NCBI GenBank assembly: GCA_041305085.1
Contig: JBFYMA010000043.1
Span: 1-41,252, forward strand
Direction: 5' to 3'
Length of the DNA: 41,252 bases
From: SURF-58 sp041305085
GTDB lineage: Archaea; Nanobdellota; Nanobdellia; Woesearchaeales; UBA9642
Positions 20,766 through 28,539 of this stretch are shown in pieces. The position numbers were made by a program, and so were the translations under genes. Each line of letters begins with the position of its first letter. The first letter of the stretch is position 1. The notes under the pieces were generated by a model. That model saw nothing but the letters and a program-made list of their open reading frames with translations. It was not told the origin of the DNA and ran no database searches.

Positions 20766-21449
20766 ATGAATGAGAACATAGATGTGGAAAAGCTTATAGC
20801 CAAAGCTTATCAACAGGCGATTAACTTTCCACCAGAACTATTAAAAAATGCGTTCAAAGCAGAGGCCGACCTGTTTGACAAGTACTTAGAAGAGCTTCCA
20901 AAAGGCTCAAAAATACTGGATATGGGATGCGGAATTGTGAGGCCACTGGCAGCGTTAGCAGAGAAGCATCCTGACAAGCAGTACATTGGTATAGACATAA
21001 GTGACGAAATACTTAAGTGCGCAAAAGGAGAAATAAGAATTTATAACCTGCCTGTTTTCATAATAAAAGATGACGCTCTGAACACAATGTTCAGAGATAA
21101 TTTATTTGATATTACATACTCAACATATAATGTTATTGGAAGCATAGACAAAAAAGACAGAAACAGCCTGATAAAAGAAAAAGCAAGGGTAACAAAAAAA
21201 GGAGGAAAAATCATAACAATAACCTGGGCAAACGATTCAAAAACAACAGCATTTCTGGCTTACTATTATCAAAATCTGGGTGCAAAAATAGACTCTATGA
21301 ATCAATTTGAAACAGAGACAAATATAGGAACCTATTATAGAATTCCTATATCTCAACTGGAACATATTTATCAAAAAAACTCGATAAAACCAATAGATTC
21401 AGGAAAACTGGCAGACGTTTGGACATATATTGTCGGGGTAAAAATATAG
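20766..21449 (+). CDS. Class I SAM-dependent methyltransferase
   Basis: A 227-residue Rossmann-fold methyltransferase. Motif I is ILDMGCGIVRPL (about 57-68) instead of the common GxGxG form, followed by the acidic strand end YIGIDIS (about 78-84). The DITYSTYNVIGSI segment (motif IV region) and GGKIITITW (motif V/VI) complete the core. N-terminal helices probably cover the substrate site. The substrate is unknown; such stand-alone enzymes act on small molecules or lipids. GGAGATGGTG precedes the ATG. It is divergent from the Lrp-type regulator gene and is followed by upp, which has its own TATA box. Confidence 0.83.
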   Translation: MNENIDVEKLIAKAYQQAINFPPELLKNAFKAEADLFDKYLEELPKGSKILDMGCGIVRPLAALAEKHPDKQYIGIDISDEILKCAKGEIRIYNLPVFIIKDDALNTMFRDNLFDITYSTYNVIGSIDKKDRNSLIKEKARVTKKGGKIITITWANDSKTTAFLAYYYQNLGAKIDSMNQFETETNIGTYYRIPISQLEHIYQKNSIKPIDSGKLADVWTYIVGVKI

Positions 21450-21454
21450 CAACC

Positions 21455-21462
21455 CTTAAATA
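21455..21462 (+). promoter_or_regulatory. TATA box of upp
   Basis: CTTAAATA centred about 31 bases before the ATG at 21490; predicts a leader of only a few bases. Confidence 0.5.
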
Positions 21463-21489
21463 CCTGCAATCTTTTCTAGCCTTTTTAGG

Positions 21490-22128
21490 ATGCAAAAAAA
21501 CCTAAAAATTCTTGACTACACTCCGCAGCTGCACGCATTGTTTACAATTGTCAGAGACAAAGACACTCAGATAAACAAGTTCAGGTTTGCCTCTGATAGG
21601 ATAACAAGGCTTTTGCTGGAGGAATCGCTCAACCTTTTGCCGACAAAGCCCAAAACAGTTTACACACCTACGGATTCAGAGTTTTCTGGCTGCGAGTATG
21701 AAGGAAAAATATTTGCAGTATCCATACTGAGAGCTGGCGAATCAATGGAAAAAGCTGTTAACGAGCTTTGTCCAGGAATAAAGATTGGAAAAATTCTTAT
21801 ACAAAGGAATGAAAAAACCCACCAGCCCAAGAAATACTTTGCAAAACTTCCAAAAGATGCTTCAGAAAGATACGCGTTGCTGCTGGATCCTATGCTGGCA
21901 ACTGGAGGAAGCGCATGCAGTGCAATACAAACACTCAAAGATTATGGAGTAAAAGAAAGCAAGACAATATTTGTCAACCTGGTAAGTTGTCCTGAAGGGC
22001 TGGAAAAGGTTTTTAGCAGCCATCCTGAAATAAAAATAGTTACAGCATTTGTCGACAAAGGGCTGAATGAGAACAAATATATAATTCCTGGATTGGGAGA
22101 CTTTGGAGACAGGTATTTTGGAACTTGA
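21490..22128 (+). CDS. upp: Uracil phosphoribosyltransferase
   Basis: Pyrimidine salvage enzyme that joins uracil to PRPP to make UMP. The 212-residue product shows the IQRNEKTHQPKKYFAKLP segment (about 98-115), the PRPP-binding loop LLLDPMLATGGSACSAI (about 130-146) and the C-terminal uracil-binding GLGDFGDRYFGT. The form of the middle segment is nearer to the eukaryotic/archaeal group than to E. coli Upp. A hairpin after the stop may terminate the transcript. Confidence 0.93.
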   Translation: MQKNLKILDYTPQLHALFTIVRDKDTQINKFRFASDRITRLLLEESLNLLPTKPKTVYTPTDSEFSGCEYEGKIFAVSILRAGESMEKAVNELCPGIKIGKILIQRNEKTHQPKKYFAKLPKDASERYALLLDPMLATGGSACSAIQTLKDYGVKESKTIFVNLVSCPEGLEKVFSSHPEIKIVTAFVDKGLNENKYIIPGLGDFGDRYFGT

Positions 22129-22136
22129 TCTCTCTC

Positions 22137-22166
22137 GGCTTTTCAGCAATAAAATCGCCAAAAGCC
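22137..22166 (+). terminator. Hairpin after upp
   Basis: GGCTTTT (22137-22143) pairs with AAAAGCC (22160-22166) just after the upp stop. It lies before the TATA box of the next gene. Confidence 0.45.
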
Positions 22167-22174
22167 CCAAAACC

Positions 22175-22184
22175 TTTTTAAAAA
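22175..22184 (+). promoter_or_regulatory. TATA box of the 22206 gene
   Basis: TTTTTAAAAA centred 26 bases before the ATG; a leaderless promoter. Confidence 0.6.
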
Positions 22185-22205
22185 CAGTGGCTCTCCAGGC
22201 ATTTA

Positions 22206-23246
22206 ATGTTCACAAAGTCAAAGATCATATTTACGCTGAAGCAATACCTTTCAACGGTTCTTCTTACCTGGCTTGCCATTCTTATCTACAGGTACAACCC
22301 TTACTATGCAGGCTTCTTGATGCCACAAACCCAGGCAATCCTGCTTTACTTTGCAATTGCGTACACTGTTTTGGGATTTTTCTATTATTGGATTATTCCA
22401 AGAAGCGTTCAGCTCCAGAGCAAAGGCCACATATTGCTGATAGGCTTTAAGAGGTTTTTTAGCGAGATATTTTTGTACCTTAAAACCTTTACCCAGAAGC
22501 CTGCCCATCCTCTTCCAAAGCTGGAAAAGCATGAGAAAACTGCCCTGCTGTTCCTGCTTGTAAAGCTTTTTTTTCTGCCCATAATGCTGAACTTTCTGGT
22601 TGGAAATTATTTTGCAGCAAAGGATTATTACAATTTTTTTCAGGGATTTGACTGGACTTTCTCAATCCAGACATTCAACAATGTGTTTTTTCCAGCCATT
22701 ATTTCGCTTGTCTTTCTTATAGATGTGCTGTATTTCAGCTTTGGATACATGTTTGAGGCAAGGTTTCTGAAAAATACAATAAGAAGCGTCGAGCCTACAG
22801 TTTTTGGCTGGGCTGTTGCGCTTATATGCTACCCTCCTTTTAACGGATTTTTTTCCAACTATGTTTCATGGTATGCAAACGACATGGCATACTTTTTCAA
22901 CGATACAGTGACTTTTGCTGTGAGAATAATAATTGTGCTGCTGTTTTTTGTCTATGTCGGTGCATCAATAGCTCTTGGCACAAGGTGCTCAAACCTTACA
23001 AACAGGGGAATAATCACAAAAGGGCCTTATGCAGTTGTGAGACATCCTGCGTACATCGCAAAAAACCTTGCATGGATAATAACAATAATACCTATTTTCA
23101 GCTTTGCAGCGTTTTTGAGCGTGCTGGCATGGGCAGTCATTTATTATTTCAGGGCAATAACAGAAGAGAGGCATCTTATAAAGGATCCTGATTACCAGGC
23201 CTACTGCAAAAAAGTCAGGTATAGGTTTATTCCGGGAATCTGGTGA
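22206..23246 (+). CDS. ICMT/PEMT-like integral membrane methyltransferase
   Basis: A 346-residue polytopic protein (about eight hydrophobic segments). The last 90 residues carry the signature of the isoprenylcysteine/phospholipid methyltransferase superfamily: GPYAVVRHPAYIAKNLAW (about 273-290) binds SAM, and EERHLIKDPDYQAYCKKVRYRFIPGIW ends the protein as in that family. The N-terminal helices are not typical of the short bacterial members and may form a separate domain. Likely substrates are membrane lipids or prenylated compounds. It abuts the stop of the convergent 23247 gene. Confidence 0.85.
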   Translation: MFTKSKIIFTLKQYLSTVLLTWLAILIYRYNPYYAGFLMPQTQAILLYFAIAYTVLGFFYYWIIPRSVQLQSKGHILLIGFKRFFSEIFLYLKTFTQKPAHPLPKLEKHEKTALLFLLVKLFFLPIMLNFLVGNYFAAKDYYNFFQGFDWTFSIQTFNNVFFPAIISLVFLIDVLYFSFGYMFEARFLKNTIRSVEPTVFGWAVALICYPPFNGFFSNYVSWYANDMAYFFNDTVTFAVRIIIVLLFFVYVGASIALGTRCSNLTNRGIITKGPYAVVRHPAYIAKNLAWIITIIPIFSFAAFLSVLAWAVIYYFRAITEERHLIKDPDYQAYCKKVRYRFIPGIW

Positions 23247-23963
23247 TTACGCAGAAAAATCAAACTCTGACTTGTACTCTTCTCCGTCAATCTTTACAAG
23301 CCGTTTGATAACTCCTTTTCTTACTGCTTCTTCCCTTGCCCTGTTAGGTTCCTGGTTAACCAGCTTTTCATCAACCTTTATGTCGTCAATTCTGTATTTG
23401 TGCATTATCTCTGCATCCTTGAACGATTCGATGTCGTGGTCAAACAAGAACTCATCTATTACATCCTTGAGGAATTCTTTTGGCAGTGTAAGTGTTGCAA
23501 ACTTGTCGCTGGGCGACCCTATTTTTGGTGTTTCCTTTTTCTTGACTTTCATGCTGAGACTTCCTGAAGAAAGATCCACAAGAAGATAACATCCAGAGAG
23601 CTCTTCAAACAATTTTTGCGCTTTTTCAGGGCTGATATTTCCTTGAATCATGTACTGCATTCCTTTCTTTCCCATGGTTCTTCTTTTTTCATCAACATTC
23701 AACCCAGAATTTTCAAGATTGCTCTTGATGTCTTTCACCGTGGGGATGGTTCCGCTTACGCTGATTTCTGCTTTTGCAAGTCTTGCCAAAAGCCTGGCAA
23801 AAACGTTCACGTACTCAAAGCTTCCCCAAATTTTGATAGCAGAGCCAACTTTTATTATAAAAGGCTCTTTTGAAAACTCGCCCAGGCTGTATCTTATAAA
23901 AGAGTGATGGGTATGAGAGTCAATATTTTTCTCAAAAGCGTTTTTTATGTGGTTGAGCGCCAT
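23247..23963 (-). CDS. Hypothetical protein, 238 aa, soluble
   Basis: I do not recognise a named family. The protein is soluble and alternates strands and helices, with an IWGSFEYVNVFARLLARLAKAEISVSGTIPTV segment early on (residues 45-76) that looks like an alpha-beta RNA-binding or dimer unit. A Lys-rich loop (KVKKKETPK) and an acidic C-terminal half follow. No metal or nucleotide motif is seen. A TATA box (CTTAAATA on the minus strand, 23986-23993) is 26 bases from the ATG, which supports the start and a leaderless transcript. Confidence 0.68.
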   Translation of the reverse strand: MALNHIKNAFEKNIDSHTHHSFIRYSLGEFSKEPFIIKVGSAIKIWGSFEYVNVFARLLARLAKAEISVSGTIPTVKDIKSNLENSGLNVDEKRRTMGKKGMQYMIQGNISPEKAQKLFEELSGCYLLVDLSSGSLSMKVKKKETPKIGSPSDKFATLTLPKEFLKDVIDEFLFDHDIESFKDAEIMHKYRIDDIKVDEKLVNQEPNRAREEAVRKGVIKRLVKIDGEEYKSEFDFSA

Positions 23964-24016
23964 GGATTAGTTTCTGTTAGGGTTGTATTTAAGTTTTGCG
24001 GTTTAAAAAACTAAAC

Positions 24017-24024
24017 ATTTAAAA
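24017..24024 (+). promoter_or_regulatory. TATA box of proS
   Basis: ATTTAAAA centred 27-28 bases before the proS ATG; a leaderless promoter. Confidence 0.55.
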
Positions 24025-24047
24025 AATGCGCTAATTTCAATAGCAGG

Positions 24048-25496
24048 ATGGCAAAAAAGGAGAAAGAGTCAACTCTTGGAATAGGCGTAAAAAAAGAGGA
24101 TGACCTCTCAAAATGGTATACAGAGGTTGTCCAGAAGGCAGAGCTTATAGAATATACTGATGTTTCAGGCTGCATAGTATTCAGGCCATACCTTTACCAG
24201 ATGTGGGAAATAATTCAGGCTGAAACAGACAAAAAGTTCAAAGAAATAGGCATCCAAAACTGTTATTTTCCTCTTTTAATTCCTGAAAAGCACCTTGTGA
24301 AGGAGCAGGAGCATGTAAAAGGGTTTGCGCCAGAGGTTGCATGGGTAACCCAGACTGGGGAAACAAAGCTTCCTGAACGATTGGCAGTGAGGCCTACTTC
24401 TGAAACAATAATGTATCCAACCTATGCAAAATGGATCAGGAGCTGGAGAGACCTTCCATTAAGGCTGAACCAGTGGAACAACGTTGTGAGATGGGAGTTC
24501 AAGCACCCAGTTCCATTGATGCGAACCAGGGAGTTTTTGTGGAATGAAGGGCACACTGTTTTTGCATCAAAAGAAGAGGCAGAGGCAGAAAGGGATCAAA
24601 TATTGGGCATTTATGAGGATGTTTTAAAAAACACTCTGGCAATATACGCAACAAAAGGCTTTAAGTCTGAAAAGGAAAAATTTGCAGGAGCAGTCTATAC
24701 AGCGTCTTTGGAGTCATTTTTGCCAACAGGAAAGGCAATACAAGGGCCGGATTTTCACTTTGACGGACAGAACTTTGCAAAAGCCTATGACATAAAATTC
24801 AGGGATAGGGATGAAAAGGAAAAATTTGCCTTCCAAAACACCTGGGCAATCAGCACAAGAATGCTCGGCGTGCTTTTCATGATGCACGGAGACGACAAAG
24901 GTCTTGTGCTTCCGCCAAAGATTGCTCCAATACAGATAATTATAATCCCAATATACAAGGAAGAAAACAAAAATAAAATATTGGAACAGGCCAAAAAAAT
25001 AAAAAACTCATTGAAAGATTTTCGCGCAGAGCTGGACGACAGGGATGAATACACTCCAGGCTGGAAGTACAACAATTACGAATTAAAAGGAGTGCCAATA
25101 AGAATAGAGATAGGCCCAAAAGACCTTGAAAAAGGCCAGGCAGTATTGGTCAGAAGGGATACGGGAAAAAAGGTTTTCGCAAAAACAGGCGAAATTGCTG
25201 GAATAGCCAAAAGCATTTTGCAGGAAATGCAGTCGGATTTATACAAAAAATCAGAAAAATACTTCAAAGAGTCAGTTGTTAGTGTAAAAAGCATCAAAGA
25301 CATAGAAAAAGCTGTGAAAAATAAAAAGCTCGGATTTGGGGTGTTCTGCAACACTGCAGAGTGCGAAGAAGCAATCAAGGAAAAGACTGGCGCAAAAACA
25401 CTCAACAGTCCATTTGACAGCAAAGTAAGCAATGATGAAAAGTGTGTCTGCGGCAAGCCTGCAAAGATGATGATGTACTTTGGGAAGAGCTATTAG
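24048..25496 (+). CDS. proS: Prolyl-tRNA synthetase, archaeal/eukaryal type
   Basis: Class II aminoacyl-tRNA synthetase that charges tRNA-Pro. The 482-residue length and the lack of an editing insertion match the archaeal/eukaryal type. Motif 1 is around FRPYLYQMWEIIQ, motif 2 is RWEFKHPVPLMRTREFLWNEGHT (about 147-169), and motif 3 lies near MMHGDDKGLVLPPKIAP. The anticodon-binding domain starts near IIIIPIYK (about 301). The C-terminal domain has a zinc-site pattern, with Cys pairs in CNTAEC and CVC, and ends in Tyr as in archaeal ProS. The gene is alone with its own promoter. Confidence 0.95.
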   Translation: MAKKEKESTLGIGVKKEDDLSKWYTEVVQKAELIEYTDVSGCIVFRPYLYQMWEIIQAETDKKFKEIGIQNCYFPLLIPEKHLVKEQEHVKGFAPEVAWVTQTGETKLPERLAVRPTSETIMYPTYAKWIRSWRDLPLRLNQWNNVVRWEFKHPVPLMRTREFLWNEGHTVFASKEEAEAERDQILGIYEDVLKNTLAIYATKGFKSEKEKFAGAVYTASLESFLPTGKAIQGPDFHFDGQNFAKAYDIKFRDRDEKEKFAFQNTWAISTRMLGVLFMMHGDDKGLVLPPKIAPIQIIIIPIYKEENKNKILEQAKKIKNSLKDFRAELDDRDEYTPGWKYNNYELKGVPIRIEIGPKDLEKGQAVLVRRDTGKKVFAKTGEIAGIAKSILQEMQSDLYKKSEKYFKESVVSVKSIKDIEKAVKNKKLGFGVFCNTAECEEAIKEKTGAKTLNSPFDSKVSNDEKCVCGKPAKMMMYFGKSY

Positions 25497-25537
25497 CTGA
25501 GTGTAATCTTGTAGATTTTCTTCTCATCCTTTTCTTC

Positions 25538-25605
25538 ATTAGCCTGACTTTTGCCAGCCAGAGGCTGGTTTAAACCGGGCAGAGCCCGGCCAAGTTTAGG
25601 CTAAT
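25538..25605. repeat. Two triloop palindromes at 21-bp spacing inside an outer inverted repeat
   Basis: Two 15-nt palindromes (stems CCAGCC and CCGGGC, both with loop AGA) start at 25554 and 25575, again 21 bases apart with a 6-base spacer. They are enclosed by ATTAGCCT (25538-25545) facing AGGCTAAT (25598-25605) and ACTT (25547-25550) facing AAGT (25592-25595). The whole could fold as a three-way junction with two arms. Its geometry matches the array at 1717-1794. It lies between proS and gpmA, both on the plus strand, and may also terminate proS transcripts. Confidence 0.8.
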
Positions 25606-25625
25606 CACTAACTTATCCTAAAACT

Positions 25626-25633
25626 ATTTAAAT
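25626..25633 (+). promoter_or_regulatory. TATA box of gpmA
   Basis: ATTTAAAT centred 25-26 bases before the ATG at 25655; a leaderless promoter, placed just after the palindrome element. Confidence 0.6.
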
Positions 25634-25654
25634 GGCTCTTCTTCAAAACAGTGC

Positions 25655-26401
25655 ATGAGCTACTTAATACTCGTGAGGCATGGAGAGTCCAGGTGGAATA
25701 TTGCTAACAAGTTCACTGGCTGGGTCGATGTTCCTCTGAGCGAGGTTGGCATAAACGAGGCGCTTATCTCTGCAAAACAGCTGGAAGGCTTGCAGATAGA
25801 TGTTGCCTTTACTTCAAAGCTTACCCGAGCTCAGGAAACCCTTTTGCTAATACTTGCAAAGCAGGATTTTACAGGAGTATTTTTGCACAGGAGCAATAAG
25901 AGGTTTAAGTGGAGCCTCCATCCAAAAGAATTTACACCTCCTGAAATCCCTATCTACTCCAGTGACGCAATCAACGAGAGGTATTACGGAAAGCTGCAGG
26001 GACTCAACAAAAACGATGCAAGGCAGAAGTGGGGTGAGGAGCAGGTTTTTATTTGGAGAAGGAGCTTTGACATAAGGCCTCCTGGAGGAGAATCATTAAA
26101 GGATGTGTGCAAGCGGGTTATTCCTTATTTTGAAAAAGAGATAATGAAGTTTGTGAAGCAGGGCAAGACAGTGATTGTCTCTGCCCACGGCAACAGCTTG
26201 CGGGCAATCATCAAGCATGTTGACAATATTTCTGACAAAGACATTCCCAACCTTGAGCTGCCAACAGGCAAGCCCACAATCTATGTCTGGAAAAACAACA
26301 AGCTGGAAAAGGAAAGCCATGAACATACATTCACAAGGCCAGTCCACTGGCACAGGCCTGTAGAGTACAAGCGCAAGAAGAAAAAGCCTGGAAGGAAGTG
26401 A
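25655..26401 (+). CDS. gpmA: 2,3-bisphosphoglycerate-dependent phosphoglycerate mutase
   Basis: Glycolytic enzyme that interconverts 3- and 2-phosphoglycerate through a phosphohistidine. The histidine-phosphatase motif LVRHGESRWN starts at residue 6 (catalytic His9), followed by NKFTGWVDVPLSE, the Glu in NERYYGKLQG and the second His in VSAHGNSLRAI (about 176). The family signature and 248-residue length fit the cofactor-dependent GpmA type, less usual in archaea, which commonly have ApgM. The C-terminus is a Lys/Arg-rich tail. Horizontal acquisition from bacteria is possible. It converges with the VWA gene with six bases between stops. Confidence 0.93.
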   Translation: MSYLILVRHGESRWNIANKFTGWVDVPLSEVGINEALISAKQLEGLQIDVAFTSKLTRAQETLLLILAKQDFTGVFLHRSNKRFKWSLHPKEFTPPEIPIYSSDAINERYYGKLQGLNKNDARQKWGEEQVFIWRRSFDIRPPGGESLKDVCKRVIPYFEKEIMKFVKQGKTVIVSAHGNSLRAIIKHVDNISDKDIPNLELPTGKPTIYVWKNNKLEKESHEHTFTRPVHWHRPVEYKRKKKKPGRK

Positions 26402-26407
26402 ATAGCT

Positions 26408-27595
26408 TCATTTCTTTACCCTTCCATAATCTTCCAGCACAACGCTGTCAAGGTTTGCAACGTCTCTGACCCTGTAGAGCCTTCCCCTGCCTATTTCTGC
26501 AATGCCTTCTGCAAGCTTCTCTCCTTCTTTTTCAAGGTTTATCCCTATAACAGAGATTGTTATTCCTTTGTCCCTTGCAATTCCTGCAGCCTCCAGAGTC
26601 TCTTTTTCAGGCTCTTTGCCTTTTGTGGGCATGGCATCTGTTATCAGCACAAGGTGCTTTGTCTCTGATTTTGGAAAAAGCTCCACTGCCTTTACAATTG
26701 TTTTTCCTATGTCTGTCTCTTTGCTTGCAGAAATCGCTGACAGCCTTCTCAATATCTCAAGAAAGTCATTTGTAGGGGCTATGGAATGCTTTATGTCGCT
26801 TCCGAATATGATTATTCCCACCTTGTTTTTTTCGTTTATGGCTTTGAAAGAAAGCGCAATGCCTGCTTTTTTTGCAGTCTTTAATTTTATTCCGCGCATG
26901 CTTCCGCTTGCGTCAATGCCGTAAATAATGCTTATCCTTCCCCTGCCTTTTCTTTCAAAAATTTTTAAATCAGATTTTGACAGTTCAGCATGCCCTCTTC
27001 GCAAAGCCTTTTTTATGCTCTGCCTTATGGCAATGTCCCTGTATCTTGACTTTTTGTAGTTCACAGCCTCATCTTTTTCTCCATAGGCGCTTTTTTCTTT
27101 TTTTTCTTTTTCCCCGAGCTTTTTTGGAAGCAGATGGTCAAGCTCTTCTGTGTACAGAATCAGCGAGCTAAGCAGCAAGCCCTTGTCAGAAATTCTTCCT
27201 TCATTGTCAATAAGCCCTTTTTGCTTCAGGTCCTGTATGTTTTCCCTGATTTTCTGGCTCATCTCTTTTTTGAACTCTGGAATGTTTATGTTTTTCTTCA
27301 CAAACTCAGAGCTATAGCCTGTCAGCTCTCTTATTATAACATCTCCATAAAGGTTTTTGGCAGTTTTATAATCCTTTACAAGGTTTTCAAACATCATATC
27401 AGGAGTGAAAAATCCTATGCCCTGAGTTATTGCATCAGCAAGCAGCCTGCCGTCATTAACCATTTCTTCATCAGACTCCAGCACAGACTTCATCAGCTTG
27501 TCTTCATCTGTCTGTGTTTTCAGCTTGCCGGAATATTCGCTTATCTCATCAGAAATCTTTGCTGTTTTTTCCTGGTCTTCAGACTCAGAATGCAC
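26408..27595 (-). CDS. VWA-domain protein partnered with MoxR
   Basis: Protein of about 395 residues with a helical N-terminal half and a C-terminal von Willebrand factor A domain (about 215-390). The metal-binding MIDAS site is intact: DASGS in YGIDASGSMRG, the Thr in KETDIGKT, and the Asp in LITDAMPTKG. Together with the MoxR ATPase just upstream it forms the recurring MoxR-VWA pair, which resembles the ChlI/ChlD magnesium chelatase and acts as a chaperone that inserts metals or activates protein complexes. The start is uncertain. GTG at 27595 follows the moxR stop directly and has GGTGG ten bases before it; TTG at 27634 would add 13 residues and overlap moxR. Confidence 0.83.
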   Translation of the reverse strand: MHSESEDQEKTAKISDEISEYSGKLKTQTDEDKLMKSVLESDEEMVNDGRLLADAITQGIGFFTPDMMFENLVKDYKTAKNLYGDVIIRELTGYSSEFVKKNINIPEFKKEMSQKIRENIQDLKQKGLIDNEGRISDKGLLLSSLILYTEELDHLLPKKLGEKEKKEKSAYGEKDEAVNYKKSRYRDIAIRQSIKKALRRGHAELSKSDLKIFERKGRGRISIIYGIDASGSMRGIKLKTAKKAGIALSFKAINEKNKVGIIIFGSDIKHSIAPTNDFLEILRRLSAISASKETDIGKTIVKAVELFPKSETKHLVLITDAMPTKGKEPEKETLEAAGIARDKGITISVIGINLEKEGEKLAEGIAEIGRGRLYRVRDVANLDSVVLEDYGRVKK

Positions 27596-27596
27596 G

Positions 27597-28499
27597 TTAG
27601 GGATAACCACCCTTTTTCTTCGAGTACTTTTCAAACTCCTCTTTTACAAACTCTTCAGTCGAGGAAAGGTATTTTATGCTTGGCTTCAGCCTTATCCTGT
27701 GAGACAGCACTGAAACCAGCACTGCTTTTATGTCATCCATGGATGCCTCTTCCCTGTTATTTAACAAGGCATTGCTCTGGGCCCTTTCATAGACGCCAAG
27801 GCTTGCCCTTACGCTTGGCTTTTTCTCAACCCTCTCATCATCCCTGAAAGACCTGATGAAATTTATGAAGTAATCCAGCAGCCCATCAGGAAAGCCAATG
27901 ATTTTTTTTCCTTTTTGCAGCACAATTTTTTTTTCTATAGGCAAATTTTCAGGATAGCCCATCTCTATAAGGTCAAACCTGTCCAGAAAAACATCGCTCA
28001 AAGGCTCTGTTGAAGTGTCTTCAGGATTCATTGTGCCAATAAATACAAAGCTTGCAGGAAAGTCAACATCATAGCTGCCGATTGTCACTTTTCCCTCTTC
28101 CAAGACCTGCAGCAATGCGTTCTGCAATTTTTCACTGCACCTGTTTACTTCGTCAAAAAACAGTACGCCGTTTTCTGCCTTGAAAATCTTTCCCTTGACA
28201 AACGCCTCCTTGCTCAACGGGCCGAACTTTAACGCCTTGACAGGGTCAATATCGCCTATTAAGTCTTCTGATGTCAGGTCAGGGCTGCCCTGTACTCTGA
28301 CAAAAGACTGGCTGTTTCCAAACGCTTTTGCAACCTCCTTTGCAATAGTTGTCTTTCCAACCCCTGGAGGGCCCACAAGTATTACGTGCCTGTTTGTAAG
28401 AAGCGCAGACTTCAGCTGCTTTTTTGTGTCTTCCTGGCCGTATATTGACTCAAAGCTCAGCTCAAGGATTTTTTGATTGATTTTTTTGTTGTTTGCCAT
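27597..28499 (-). CDS. moxR: MoxR-type AAA+ ATPase
   Basis: A 300-residue AAA+ ATPase. Walker A is GPPGVGKTT (about 43-51), Walker B is GVLFFDEVNRC (about 110-120), sensor I is in IGTMNPED, and the arginine finger region is FLDRFDL. The C-terminal lid helices carry sensor II in the KPSVRASLGVYER segment. The ATG at 28499 is supported by a TATA box (CTTATATA on the minus strand, 28524-28531) at leaderless distance; the TTG at 28511 is rejected. It is the first gene of an operon with the VWA gene. The client complex is unknown; surface protein genes lie directly upstream. Confidence 0.92.
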   Translation of the reverse strand: MANNKKINQKILELSFESIYGQEDTKKQLKSALLTNRHVILVGPPGVGKTTIAKEVAKAFGNSQSFVRVQGSPDLTSEDLIGDIDPVKALKFGPLSKEAFVKGKIFKAENGVLFFDEVNRCSEKLQNALLQVLEEGKVTIGSYDVDFPASFVFIGTMNPEDTSTEPLSDVFLDRFDLIEMGYPENLPIEKKIVLQKGKKIIGFPDGLLDYFINFIRSFRDDERVEKKPSVRASLGVYERAQSNALLNNREEASMDDIKAVLVSVLSHRIRLKPSIKYLSSTEEFVKEEFEKYSKKKGGYP

Positions 28500-28523
28500 A
28501 GCCAAAAGCAAAACAAGAATTAG

Positions 28524-28531
28524 TATATAAG
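28524..28531 (-). promoter_or_regulatory. TATA box of the moxR-VWA operon
   Basis: CTTATATA on the minus strand, centred 28 bases before the moxR ATG and close to the 3' end of the first giant gene. Confidence 0.6.
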
Positions 28532-28539
28532 TGTTGTGC

